DNA of 64,000 nucleotides from Micromonospora arborensis (GTDB taxonomy: Bacteria; Actinomycetota; Actinomycetes; Mycobacteriales; Micromonosporaceae), in assembly GCF_003205615.1 (NCBI RefSeq), contig NZ_PYBV01000030.1, positions 175,943 through 239,942 on the forward strand, read 5' to 3'. The stretch's first letter is position 1; the number at the start of each line of letters is the position of its first letter. Of this stretch, positions 18,136-26,411 are shown one piece after another. The position numbers were made by a program, and so were the translations under genes. The notes beneath the pieces were generated by a model, which was not told where the DNA came from, made no database searches, and saw nothing but the letters and a program-made list of their open reading frames with translations.

Positions 18136-19029
18136 GTGGACCTCAGCACCCTCGGCACCGAAACCCGCAACGAGAAGACCACCGACCTCGACCGGATGTC
18201 TCCCACCGAACTGCTCCTCGCGATGAACGACGAGGACCACTCGGTCGCGCAGGCTGTCCGTCGGGCCGTGCCGGACATCGCGGCGGCCGTCGACGTCGTC
18301 GTGGCGTCACTGCGTCAGGGCGGGCGACTGATCTATCTCGGTGCCGGCACCAGCGGCCGGATCGGCATGCTCGACGCCGTCGAGATCCCACCCACCTTCG
18401 GTACGCCGCCCGGCCGAGTCGTCGGCCTGCTCGCCGGCGGGGCGGGAGCCTTCGGCGTCGCCGTCGAGGGCGCGGAGGACGACCCGGCCGGTGCCGTCGC
18501 CGACCTCGACGCGATCGGCCTGACCGCCCGCGACACGGTGGTCGGGCTCGCCGCCAGCGGCCGGACCCCGTATGTGGTCGGCGGGTTGGCGCACGCCCGC
18601 GTGCTCGGAGCGGCGACCGTCTCCGTCGCCTGCAACTCCGACGCGGTGATCAGTCGGTACGCCGACGTCGCCGTCGAGGTGCCCACCGGCCCCGAGGTGC
18701 TCACCGGCTCCACCCGGCTCAAGGCCGGCACCGCCGAGAAGCTCGTCTGCAACATGCTCTCGACCGCCACGATGGCCCGGCTCGGCAAGGTCTACGGCAA
18801 CCTGATGGTGGACATGAACGCCACCAACGAGAAGCTCGTCGACCGGGCGCGTCGGATCGTCGCCGAAGCCGCCGACACCGATCTCGACACCGCCACGCGG
18901 GCGCTCGCAGCGGCGCACGGGCACGCCAAGACGGCCATCGTGCTGCTGCTGGCCAACTGCACCGCCGAGGAGGCCGCAGCGCGCCTGCGCGACGCCGACG
19001 ACGACGTCCGGGCGGCCGTCGCGGCCTGA
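18136..19029 (+). CDS. murQ: N-acetylmuramic acid 6-phosphate etherase
   Basis: Cytosolic lyase of 297 residues that removes D-lactate from MurNAc-6-phosphate to yield GlcNAc-6-phosphate. The SIS fold is clear: LIYLGAGTSGRIGMLDAVE, with the catalytic-region Glu followed by IPPTFG (usually CPPTFG), LAASGRTPYVVGGL, and STRLKAGTAEKLVCNM followed by GKVYGNLMVDMNATNEKL. Length is normal. GTG 18136 is the start that includes the NEKTTDLDRMSPTELL opening of the family. It is divergent from the symporter/anmK/dehydrogenase operon, with which it makes a complete MurNAc salvage route. Its stop codon lies in the first unit of a tandem hairpin repeat. Confidence 0.95.
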   Translation: MDLSTLGTETRNEKTTDLDRMSPTELLLAMNDEDHSVAQAVRRAVPDIAAAVDVVVASLRQGGRLIYLGAGTSGRIGMLDAVEIPPTFGTPPGRVVGLLAGGAGAFGVAVEGAEDDPAGAVADLDAIGLTARDTVVGLAASGRTPYVVGGLAHARVLGAATVSVACNSDAVISRYADVAVEVPTGPEVLTGSTRLKAGTAEKLVCNMLSTATMARLGKVYGNLMVDMNATNEKLVDRARRIVAEAADTDLDTATRALAAAHGHAKTAIVLLLANCTAEEAAARLRDADDDVRAAVAA

Positions 19030-19145
19030 CGCAGGAAGGCCGCCGTGGGTACCGCGGCCTGACGCAGGAAGGCCGCCGTGGGTACCGCGGCCTGACGCAG
19101 AAGGGGCGCCGTGGGTACCGCGGCCTGACGCAGGAAGGCCGCCGC
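19021..19145. repeat. Tandem 33-base hairpin repeat, four copies, overlapping the murQ stop
   Basis: Units begin at 19021, 19054, 19087 and 19120 (the last is cut after about 26 bases). Units 1, 2 and 4 contain a perfect stem GCGGCCT / AGGCCGC around the loop GACGCAGGA. Unit 3 has changes that break the stem. The murQ TGA stop lies in the first loop. The array may act as a strong transcript end or 3' stabiliser for murQ before the convergent serine hydrolase gene; no T-run follows the stems. Confidence 0.8.
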
Positions 19146-19153
19146 GCCGGTGG

Positions 19154-20272
19154 TCATGACCAACCGCAGAGGGCCTTGTCCAGGAACGCATCGACGGCGT
19201 CGTCGGGGTTACCCTGGAAGTCGGGCGTGAGCATGACTGTTACCTGCCGGCGTCTGTCTTCCGTCGAGTACGACCAGGACTGGTAAGCGAGGGCATCGCC
19301 GTCGTTGCCGTACACGCGAACCCCACACGAGGTGTCCCGCCACCACGCCAGCCCGAGTCCGTACCTGCCGCTCTCGACACCCGGTGTCTTCATCTCGGTG
19401 AGCAGGTGATCCGGCAGGAGGCGTCCACCGAGCAGCGCGGCGAAGAATCGGTTGAGATCGCTCGTCGTGGAGATCATCTCCCCGCCCGCGCCGAACACCG
19501 AGGGGTTCATCTTCGTGTAGTCGAGGAGGTCGCCGTTCCGACTTGTCGGCAGGTAGCCGTGCGGATGTGGACCGGGAATGTGCGGGGATGCCCCCGGTAC
19601 CGACGTGCCGCGCAACCGCATCGGTCGGATGACCCGGCGCTCGATCTCGTCGCCGTACGACTGGCCGGTCACCCTCTCGACGAGCTGACCGAGCAGGAGG
19701 TAGGCAGTGTTCGAGTACGCGAAAGCCGAACCTGGCGGTTCGAAGGTCGGCGGGTTGGCCACCGCTCGCTGAACGAGCTCGGCAGCGCGCCAGGTCCGCC
19801 AGCGGTTGGCGAAGAAATCCGGCTCGGGTGGCATCGGTAGCGTGCCCACATAGTCGTACAAGCCGCTGGTGTGGTTCAGCAGTTGACGCACGGTCATCCG
19901 GTGACCGTCGGGGACGACTCCCGGCAGCCAGAGTTCGGCCGGGTCGTCCAACCGCAGTGGACCCTCGTCGACGAGTTGCAGGACGACGACGGCGATGAAC
20001 GTCTTCGTGATGCTGCCGACCCGGAATCGACCATCCACCGGGGCCGGGCGCGGCTTGCCCAGCGTGGCGACACCGCTGCTGCCTCGCCACACGCCGTGCT
20101 CGTCACGCACCTCCGCCACGGCGCCCACCGCGCCGGCGGCGACGACGTCGTCCAGCCGTGTCTGCAGCCCGACGCGATTCGCTCCCGGAGATGCCGCAGT
20201 GGCAACTGTCGGCGTCGCGATCACCGCCAGAGCTGTCGTCGCAGCCAACACCGCCCGATGCACCCGTCTCAT
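19154..20272 (-). CDS. Secreted serine hydrolase of the beta-lactamase / D,D-carboxypeptidase family
   Basis: 372 residues, starting at ATG 20272 five bases after GGGGAGG. The signal peptide MRRVHRAVLAATTALAVIA ends in a TATA/ASP region. The penicillin-recognising serine enzyme motifs are SITK (catalytic Ser and Lys) and YSNTAYL (Tyr-x-Asn). The third motif, usually HTG/KTG, is represented by YGNDGDALAY. It probably acts on D-alanyl peptides of peptidoglycan or on ester substrates outside the cell. It faces murQ and shares the hairpin array as a boundary, so a link to wall turnover is possible but unproven. Confidence 0.85.
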   Translation of the reverse strand: MRRVHRAVLAATTALAVIATPTVATAASPGANRVGLQTRLDDVVAAGAVGAVAEVRDEHGVWRGSSGVATLGKPRPAPVDGRFRVGSITKTFIAVVVLQLVDEGPLRLDDPAELWLPGVVPDGHRMTVRQLLNHTSGLYDYVGTLPMPPEPDFFANRWRTWRAAELVQRAVANPPTFEPPGSAFAYSNTAYLLLGQLVERVTGQSYGDEIERRVIRPMRLRGTSVPGASPHIPGPHPHGYLPTSRNGDLLDYTKMNPSVFGAGGEMISTTSDLNRFFAALLGGRLLPDHLLTEMKTPGVESGRYGLGLAWWRDTSCGVRVYGNDGDALAYQSWSYSTEDRRRQVTVMLTPDFQGNPDDAVDAFLDKALCGWS

Positions 20273-20403
20273 CCCGACCTCCCCGCGAGCAGTTCGTCGA
20301 GATTGAGCCTGACCGAGTTGGTGCGACGGGCATATCCGGGAACACCCGGGGTCTCCCCGGACACCCATCGGGGGTCGGCCGCTCCGCCGTACCGTCGGGC
20401 TGT

Positions 20404-21642
20404 TCACACCCGTGCTTCGGCAGGTGCCGGGGCGGGGTCGAGCGGCAGGTCACGCATCCGGCGGATCGGGGTCGACAGATAGATGATCGGGGAGAGCGCG
20501 GTGAGCGTGCCGAAGATCAGCAGGGTCGTGCGGGCGCTGAGCGGCCCGGCCAGGACGCCGGCGAGCAGACCGCCGAGCGGAATGGCGCCCCAGGAGACGA
20601 ACTTGACCGTGGCGATCACCCGCGACAGGAGTTCTGGCGGGCTGGCGAGCATCCGGTACGTGCGGGTGGTCACGCTGAGCACCACCGTGGAGCCGGCGAA
20701 GATGAGGTTCCCGACGGCGAAGGCGAGATAGGCGGCGGTGCCGGTGCCCAGCGGGATGATGAGCGCGCCGACCACGCCGACGAAGGCCGCGATGATCAGA
20801 CCACGTGCGGTGCCGAACCGGTCGGTGAAGCGGGTGGTCAGTGCGGCGCCGATGAGCGTGCCGAGACCGTCGGCGGCGATCAGCACTCCGACCAGGAGCG
20901 GCGATGCGTGCAGCTCGCGGAACAGATAGAACGGAAAGAGAGCCAGCATGGCGCCGTTGACGAAGTTCGTCGCGGTGGCATCCCACATGGCCGGCCCGAT
21001 GATCGGGTGTCGCAGCACGTAGTGCCAGCCCTCGCGGATCATCGTGACCATCGGTGGCCGCTCGTCCGGTCGCTGCACCCGCCGGGCGGGCAGGGTACGC
21101 AGCAGCACGGCGGAGACCAGGTAACTGACGGCGTCCACGAGCAGCGTCGGCACCGCACCCAACACCTGCACCGCGAGCCCGCCCAGGGACGGCCCGCCCA
21201 GTTGGGTGGCGGCGTGCGTGCCGGAGGTGAGGCTGTTGCGCGCCTGCAACTGGGCGGCCGGCACGATCTCCGGTAGGAAGGTCTGGTTCGCCACGTCGAA
21301 CAGCACGTTGGCGAAGCTCACGACCAGGGCGACGGCGACCAGTTGGGCCACCGTCAGGGTGTCGTACCACCACGCCAGGGGGACGGACGCGATGGCGAGG
21401 GCCCGGATCAGATCCAGGGCGACCTGCATGCCGCGCAGCGGCATGCGCTGCACGATCACCCCCGCCGGCAGACTGATCAAGAGGTACGCGAGATAGCCGG
21501 CCGCCGTGATCAGTCCCATTTCGAAGGCCGACGCCTGCAGCACGACCAGCGCGGTCAGTGGCAGGGCCAGCCCGCCGACCGCCGAGCCGAGGTGACTGGT
21601 CGTGCCGGCCACCCACCAACGCCAGAACGCGGTAAGTTCCAT
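20404..21642 (-). CDS. MFS transporter (MFS_3, enterobactin-exporter-like)
   Basis: Inner-membrane protein of 412 residues with about 12 helices. MELTAFWRWWVAGTTSHLGSAV is a typical opening of the family, followed by LPLTALVVLQASAFEMGL and the GVIVQRMPLRGMQVALDLIR loop. It probably effluxes a small molecule or siderophore; the substrate is unknown. ATG 21642 is preferred because it begins the conserved helix; ATG 21654 would add four residues. TATATT at 21653-21658 on the minus strand could be the -10, implying a leaderless or near-leaderless message. A perfect dyad spans the start codon, suggesting direct repression, though no regulator gene is adjacent. Confidence 0.87.
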   Translation of the reverse strand: MELTAFWRWWVAGTTSHLGSAVGGLALPLTALVVLQASAFEMGLITAAGYLAYLLISLPAGVIVQRMPLRGMQVALDLIRALAIASVPLAWWYDTLTVAQLVAVALVVSFANVLFDVANQTFLPEIVPAAQLQARNSLTSGTHAATQLGGPSLGGLAVQVLGAVPTLLVDAVSYLVSAVLLRTLPARRVQRPDERPPMVTMIREGWHYVLRHPIIGPAMWDATATNFVNGAMLALFPFYLFRELHASPLLVGVLIAADGLGTLIGAALTTRFTDRFGTARGLIIAAFVGVVGALIIPLGTGTAAYLAFAVGNLIFAGSTVVLSVTTRTYRMLASPPELLSRVIATVKFVSWGAIPLGGLLAGVLAGPLSARTTLLIFGTLTALSPIIYLSTPIRRMRDLPLDPAPAPAEARV

Positions 21643-21651
21643 AATGGAACT
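21635..21651. promoter_or_regulatory. Perfect dyad over the MFS start codon
   Basis: AGTTCCAT-A-ATGGAACT, 8-base arms with a single centre base, covering the ATG at 21642 and lying just after a -10-like TATATT on the minus strand. The position suits an operator for a repressor encoded elsewhere. Confidence 0.5.
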
Positions 21652-21785
21652 CAATATAGCGGTGGAGGGGTGGACGGTCGACCCTGCCTGATCACTCGTG
21701 GCGGCACCGGTTGCGAGCGGATCTCGGCGGCGTTACGTTGAGATCTCATCGATGAACGTCTACGCCGCAAGGTACGGGGGCTCGC

Positions 21786-23051
21786 ATGTCCACGTCTGTC
21801 ACTCGTCGCACCGTTCTGGCCGGTGGGGCCGGTGCCGCCATCGGCCTGGCCCTGCCCGGCCTCGCCGCCCACGCCGGTGGCCACCACCCCACCAGCGTGC
21901 GCTTCACCCTCGACGCGAGAACGCTCGACGGCGGCGAGCAGGTCGCCTCGGTCACCCTCGACACCAGCCGGCTCGGGCCGATCGACCCGGCCGGGCTGAC
22001 CCCCGGCACGTTCAGCGTGCACGCCAAGGCCACCAGCCCGATCCCGATCGCTACCGGCGATCAGATCTTCAGCGAGTACGACCTGGACCGTACGGTGACC
22101 GCGGCCCGGCTCGATCGGCACGGCAACATCGTGCTGGAGCTGAGCCACGCCGAAGGTCAACCCGGCGGCGGCACGCTCGGCTACATCCTGAGCAGGGGCC
22201 GCAACGTCCGGCTGGACCTCGTCTACACCATCACGCAGAACACCCCGATCGCCCGGCGTAACGGCTCGCCGCTCACCATCACGCGCTTCGTGCAGGGACG
22301 GCTGTCGAACCCCGAGGTGGACGCCTTCAGCTACCACGTCTCGGGCTCCGGCCTGAAGTACCGGCTGTACTCTCCCGACCACGCGCCCCGGCACGGTCGG
22401 CGGCCGTTGATCGTCTGGCTGCACGGCGGCGGCGAGGGCGCCTCGCTGCCCGACGACTACTACGACAACGAGACCACACTGCGCGCCAACCGCGGAGCGC
22501 TCGGCTTCGCCACCCCGCAGGCTCAGCAGATCTTCTCCGGCGCGTACGTCGTCGCTCCGCAGAGCACCTCCTACTGGATGGAGGACGGCCCCCGGTTCGC
22601 CCCGCTGATCCGCGAGATCGTTCAGGACCTGGTACGCCGCAAGCGTGTCGACCCCGACCGGATCTACGTTGTCGGTTGCAGCAACGGCGGCTACATGTCC
22701 CTGGAGATGACCGTTGCCTACCCCGACCTGTTCGCCGCGTCGGTGCCGATCTGTGGTGTCGTCGAGCCGCTCGGCGGGGGAGGCCCGCCGCTGATCACCG
22801 ATGCGGGGCTGGCAAGGATCCAGACCCCGACCTGGCTGGTCACCTCGCGCGACGACGACACCGTGCCACCCGAGACCAACACGATCCACGCCCATGACCT
22901 CATCCCGGGATCGCTGATCAGCCTGTACGACCATGTGGTCTGGGACGGCTACCAGTTCCCCGGCCACTGGTCCTGGATCTACGTGGCCCGCAACGACCCG
23001 AGCCTCAACGGCGTCCACATCTGGCAGTGGATGGCCCGCCGTCGTCGGTGA
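21786..23051 (+). CDS. Tat-exported alpha/beta hydrolase (PHB-depolymerase / prolyl-oligopeptidase-like)
   Basis: 421 residues. A twin-arginine signal opens the protein (RRTVLAGGAGAAIGLALPG). Residues about 35-170 form a beta-rich N-terminal module (VSGSGLKYRLYSPDHAP links to the catalytic part). The hydrolase domain has LIVWLHGGGEGAS (oxyanion region), nucleophile motif GCSNGGYMSLEM, and late DDDTVPP and GHWSW segments likely holding the acid and histidine. This layout resembles secreted esterases and PHB-depolymerase-like enzymes; the substrate is not evident. It is monocistronic, with a strong hairpin terminator about 50 bases after the stop. Confidence 0.82.
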   Translation: MSTSVTRRTVLAGGAGAAIGLALPGLAAHAGGHHPTSVRFTLDARTLDGGEQVASVTLDTSRLGPIDPAGLTPGTFSVHAKATSPIPIATGDQIFSEYDLDRTVTAARLDRHGNIVLELSHAEGQPGGGTLGYILSRGRNVRLDLVYTITQNTPIARRNGSPLTITRFVQGRLSNPEVDAFSYHVSGSGLKYRLYSPDHAPRHGRRPLIVWLHGGGEGASLPDDYYDNETTLRANRGALGFATPQAQQIFSGAYVVAPQSTSYWMEDGPRFAPLIREIVQDLVRRKRVDPDRIYVVGCSNGGYMSLEMTVAYPDLFAASVPICGVVEPLGGGGPPLITDAGLARIQTPTWLVTSRDDDTVPPETNTIHAHDLIPGSLISLYDHVVWDGYQFPGHWSWIYVARNDPSLNGVHIWQWMARRRR

Positions 23052-23100
23052 TCTGCGGTCGGGTCCAACTCACGGGCCTTGATCCGGGCCCGGCCGTGAC

Positions 23101-23149
23101 CGGGAGAAAAGAGCGGCCGCCCGAGCCCAGGTGGCCGCTCTTTCTCGGG
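23101..23149 (+). terminator. Hairpin terminator after the secreted hydrolase
   Basis: Left arm GAGAAAAGAGCGGCC and right arm GGCCGCTCTTTCTC pair with one bulged base across a short GC-rich loop. The T-rich right arm resembles an intrinsic terminator for the gene ending at 23051. Confidence 0.65.
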
Positions 23150-23151
23150 CC

Positions 23152-23302
23152 AACACCAGGTCAGCGTTGAGTTGACCCGCGTGACGTTGCTGATCGTGTT
23201 GTTCGCCCCACCGCAGGGGCTCTGGGTGATGTTGGTGCCGCTGACGGTCAGATTCTGGAACCGGATGCTGGAGGAGATCGGGAACTCGGGTCGGTTCCGG
23301 GG
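23152..23302 (-). pseudogene. Possible fragment of a secreted beta-helix-type protein
   Basis: On the minus strand about 45 codons read like a real extracellular protein: FQNLTVSGTNITQ, then CGGANNTISNVTRVNSTLTW. The Asn/Thr/Ser/Cys composition is unlike shadow frames in this GC-rich DNA and recalls carbohydrate-active beta-helix proteins such as pectate lyases. No start, no clear stop and no upstream part were found, so it would be the tail of a lost gene. The rest of the 23052-23415 gap shows only the terminator. Confidence 0.25.
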
Positions 23303-23415
23303 AGTGGCAGCGGCATCTGTCCTCCGTGAGGTTCGTGAGCGACCGTTGGTCGGTACGGCAGCGCCGGCGGCGCGCCGTGGCCGGGCCCACAGCGTCGCCG
23401 GCGACGTGAATTGCT

Positions 23416-24303
23416 TCAGTGGCGGCGGTTCGTGGTTGCGGCGGACAGCAGCGTGGGCCAGTCCTGGGCGGCGGCCCAGTCGGCGAAGCTGTGCCAGCCG
23501 ACCTCCGGGTAGTCGCGGTGCAGCACGGCAACGTCCACGTCCAGGCCGACGGTAGTGAAGTAATCGAACATGGCCGCCAGGTCGGTGGACCGCTGTCGGA
23601 CCTGGACCAGGGGCACCTGCTGGTGGGTGATCGCGCAGCCGATGGCGGCGGCGAGGACTTCGGCCATCTGGGCGGGGGTGCGCTCGTCGGAGGCGATGTC
23701 GATGCGACGGCTGGCGAACTCGGCGGAGCGCTGTAGGACGAGCGCGGCGAACGCGCCGATGTCGGCCGCCGGGATGAGGGTGAGCGGCCGGTGGGCCGGC
23801 ATTGGCCAGGCGAAGGTGCCCGTGCGCAGGCCGTCGAGGGTCCAGCCGGTGGCGTAGTTGTCCATGAAAGCGGCCGGCGCGATGACCGTCCAGGGCACGC
23901 CGGAGGCGCCCAGGTGCTGTTCGACCAGGTGCTTGCTCTCGTAGTGGGGGACGCCGGTGCCGCGGTCGGCGTGCGCGACGGTGGTCAGCACGATGTGGCC
24001 GAGGCCAGCGCCTGCTGCGGCGTCGACAAGAGCCTTGCCCTGCCGGACCTCGGTGGCAAGGTCGGTGCCGAACGGTGTGGTGACCGCGAACAACGAGTCC
24101 GATCCGGCGAGGGCGTTGTCGAGGGAGGCGCGATCGTCGAAGTCGGCCTGGCGCACCTCGGCGCCGAGGTCGCGCAGGGCTTCGGCGGCTGGCGAGGTGG
24201 GCTGGCGGGTGAGTGCGCGTACCCGGTGGCCGGCCTTCAGCAGGGCGCGGGCGGTGGCCCCGCCCTGCGCGCCGGTGGCTCCGGTGACGGCAACGGTGAG
24301 CAT
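23416..24303 (-). CDS. NmrA-family NAD(P)-binding protein
   Basis: Atypical short-chain reductase or redox sensor of 295 residues. The Rossmann start VAVTGATGAQGGATARALL is clear; PHYESKHLVEQHLGASGVPWTVIAPAAFMDN is the typical NmrA/HSCARG middle. It lacks an obvious YxxxK catalytic pair in the classical place, as in most NmrA proteins, so it may sense NADP(H) or reduce a quinone-like compound. ATG 24303 follows GGAG and starts the first beta strand. It is divergent from a MarR-family regulator with two palindromic sites between them. Confidence 0.88.
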   Translation of the reverse strand: MLTVAVTGATGAQGGATARALLKAGHRVRALTRQPTSPAAEALRDLGAEVRQADFDDRASLDNALAGSDSLFAVTTPFGTDLATEVRQGKALVDAAAGAGLGHIVLTTVAHADRGTGVPHYESKHLVEQHLGASGVPWTVIAPAAFMDNYATGWTLDGLRTGTFAWPMPAHRPLTLIPAADIGAFAALVLQRSAEFASRRIDIASDERTPAQMAEVLAAAIGCAITHQQVPLVQVRQRSTDLAAMFDYFTTVGLDVDVAVLHRDYPEVGWHSFADWAAAQDWPTLLSAATTNRRH

Positions 24304-24326
24304 GAGTTCTCCAGGAGGTAGGATAG

Positions 24327-24355
24327 CTGCGTGACGCATTAACTGCGTCACGCAG
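24327..24355. promoter_or_regulatory. Tandem MarR-type operators TGCGTSACGCA
   Basis: Two 11-base palindromes, TGCGTGACGCA (24328-24338) and TGCGTCACGCA (24344-24354), together forming a perfect 12-base inverted repeat around TTAAC. A degenerate third copy (TGCGTCGCGCA) lies at 24373-24383. They occupy the NmrA/MarR intergenic gap and probably bind the MarR protein. Confidence 0.7.
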
Positions 24356-24405
24356 CAGATTAGGTGAAATTGCTGCGTCGCGCAACTAGTTGGGATGTGC
24401 CGCGG

Positions 24406-24885
24406 ATGACCGCAACGCGCCGGACCCGGTTGTACGAGGAGTTGTCGATGGCGTCCCGCCGCTATCTCGCCTCGTACGTGCTCTTCAACCAGGCCATCGC
24501 CGACCACCTCGGGCTGCACCCGACCGACGTGCAGTTTCTGAGCCTGCTCTCGGCAGCGCCCGAGCCCCGCACGGTGCGAGAGATCGCCGACATGACCGGC
24601 CTCACCACGGGATCGGCCACCCGCCTGGTCGACCGCCTCGAACGTGGGGGCTATGTGAAACGCACACCCGACCAGGAGGACCGGCGCCGGGTGCTGGTCA
24701 CCCCGGTGCCAGAACGCCTCGACCGTGTCACCGCGGTCTGGGACGACCTGGGCCAGTCCTGGCAGGCGATCCTCGAGGACCACACCGAGGAGGAGCTTGA
24801 AGTGATCACCCGTCACATGCAGCGAGCCGATGACCTCAGCCACGCCCAGATGCGTCGCCTGCGGTCCCGACCGAAGCCCGCCTGA
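24406..24885 (+). CDS. MarR family transcriptional regulator
   Basis: Winged-helix regulator of about 159 residues. DVQFLSLLSAAPEPRTVREIAD, then TGLTTGSATRLVDRLERGGYVKR and the wing DQEDRRRVLVT are textbook MarR. An upstream GTG at 24364 is in frame, but choosing it would put the third operator copy inside the coding region; ATG 24406 is preferred, though its ribosome-binding site is weak. It most likely represses the divergent NmrA gene and itself through the TGCGTSACGCA sites, releasing on an unknown ligand. Confidence 0.87.
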   Translation: MTATRRTRLYEELSMASRRYLASYVLFNQAIADHLGLHPTDVQFLSLLSAAPEPRTVREIADMTGLTTGSATRLVDRLERGGYVKRTPDQEDRRRVLVTPVPERLDRVTAVWDDLGQSWQAILEDHTEEELEVITRHMQRADDLSHAQMRRLRSRPKPA

Positions 24886-24969
24886 GGCCACGGCCCGCCA
24901 GGGTGCTCGCGAGGGTGTCGCCCAGCGCGAGGACGCGGCCGTCGTTCTCGACCTACCAGGTGAGCGCGA

Positions 24970-25490
24970 TCAGGGGGTGACCAGGCCGGTCCGGTACGCG
25001 ACGACGACGGCCTGAACCCGGTCGCGCAGGCCCAGCTTGGCCAGAATCCGGGCGACGTGTGTCTTCACGGTCGCCTCCGACAGGTGTAGGCGACCGGCTA
25101 GCTCGGCGTTGCTCAGGCCCTGGGCCAGGAGGCCCAGCACCTCCAGCTCACGCGGGGTCAGGGTGCTCAGGTCCCGGTGGATCGCCGGCGGGTCGGTGTC
25201 GCGTTGGGCGAACCGTTGTACGAGCCGCCGCGTGATCGCCGGTGCCAGCAGCGCGTCGCCGGAGCGGACCAGCCGGACGGCAGCCACCAACTGCTCCGGG
25301 GTGACGTCCTTGAGCAGGAAGCCGCTGGCCCCGGCGGTCAGCGCCGCGTACACGTACTGGTCGAGGTCGAAGGTCGTGAGCATGATGCTGCGGGGTGCCT
25401 CGCCAACGCCGGTGAGGATCTGGCGGGCGGCCGTGAGGCCGTCCATGTCCGGCATCCGGATGTCCATCAGCACCACATCGGGCCGGTGTC
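24970..25490 (-). pseudogene. N-terminally truncated LuxR-type response regulator
   Basis: The frame encodes the back of a NarL-type response regulator: RPDVVLMDIRMPDMDGL with the phosphorylatable Asp, SGFLLKDVTPEQL, then a LuxR HTH (LTPRELEVLGLLAQGLSNAELA) to the normal end. The first ~45 residues, including the acidic pair and first helix, are missing; homology stops abruptly near 25485, and the upstream DNA instead leads toward the divergent hydrolase gene. No histidine kinase is adjacent. It is probably a dead relic of a two-component system removed by deletion. An internal ATG could still make a DNA-binding fragment. Confidence 0.75.
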
Positions 25491-25606
25491 GATTGCCCGT
25501 GAGCGGCGGTGCCAGGACCACATGTTTCACCCTCGCGTAACGGGTATTCAGGCGCACCGGCGCGGCCGGAGGGTGAACAGCGCCACGGAGTAAGGGAGTT
25601 CGCGTC

Positions 25607-26314
25607 ATGCCCGATCCGCAGCCCACCATCGTTCTCGTACACGGAGCGTTCGCCGAGTCGGCGAGTTGGAACGGTGTGATCGACCGGCTGGGCGCCGCGT
25701 ACGACGTGGTGGCCGCCGCCAACCCGCTGCGGAGCGTCGCAGCCGACGCCGCGTACGTGCGGGACGTGGTACACGGGATCGGCGGTCCGGTCATCCTCGT
25801 CGGCCACTCGTACGGCGGCATGGTGGTCACGCAGGCCGCAGCCGACGAACCGTTGGTGCGGGCTCTCGTGTACGTCAACGGCTTCTGCCCGGACACCGGT
25901 GAGTCGGGGCTGTCGCTGTCCGGGAAGTTCCCCGGCAGCACGCTCGCCGACACGCTGGTGCAGTACCCGGTGTCGACCGGCGGTAACGAGGTCGCGATCG
26001 GCCAGGACGCATACCACCAGCAGTTCGCCGCCGACGTGTCGACCGACGTCGCGGCGCTGATGGCGCGGACCCAGCGGCCCATCACCGAACAGGCCCTGGG
26101 TGACGGGCTCTCCGGCGACCCGGCCTGGCGGTTGCTGCCCAGTTGGTTCGTGTTCGGGGACGCCGACATGAACATCCCGGTCGCCGCGCACCGGTTCATG
26201 GCCGAGCGGGCCGACGCGCGGGGCCAGCGCGAGGTCGTCGGCGGTTCGCACGCGATGGTGGTCTCCCGGCCGAGTGAGGTCGCCGAGACGATCATCGAGG
26301 CCGTCCGGGCGTGA
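25607..26314 (+). CDS. Alpha/beta hydrolase
   Basis: Soluble hydrolase of 235 residues without a signal peptide. TIVLVHGAFAESASW is the first strand and oxyanion loop, GHSYGG (Ser68) the nucleophile elbow, FGDADMNIP the likely acid, and GGSHAMVVSRP the histidine. It belongs to the small EstC/salicylate-esterase-like group often annotated only as alpha/beta hydrolase. ATG 25607 follows AAGGGAG. The gene sits next to the truncated response regulator, whose loss may have come with its insertion. Its stop faces the esterase gene across a stem-loop. Confidence 0.85.
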   Translation: MPDPQPTIVLVHGAFAESASWNGVIDRLGAAYDVVAAANPLRSVAADAAYVRDVVHGIGGPVILVGHSYGGMVVTQAAADEPLVRALVYVNGFCPDTGESGLSLSGKFPGSTLADTLVQYPVSTGGNEVAIGQDAYHQQFAADVSTDVAALMARTQRPITEQALGDGLSGDPAWRLLPSWFVFGDADMNIPVAAHRFMAERADARGQREVVGGSHAMVVSRPSEVAETIIEAVRA

Positions 26315-26365
26315 GCGTCTGACGTTCCGGCGAAACCCGACGCGGGAAGTCGCCCTGGACCGCGG

Positions 26366-26402
26366 ACGGTGGGCCGACGACGGGAGGTCGCCGGCCCACC
26401 GT
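26366..26402. terminator. Stem-loop between convergent hydrolase genes
   Basis: Perfect 11-base stem ACGGTGGGCCG / CGGCCCACCGT around a 15-base loop, in the short gap between two convergent stop codons. It can act on both transcripts; there is no T-run. Confidence 0.6.
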
Positions 26403-26411
26403 GCCTGCTGG

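Noticed and set aside
18307..19191. Leftward frame with an 11-residue repeat over murQ
   Set aside because: The repeat is only the translation of the 33-base hairpin array, and the rest is antisense to murQ.
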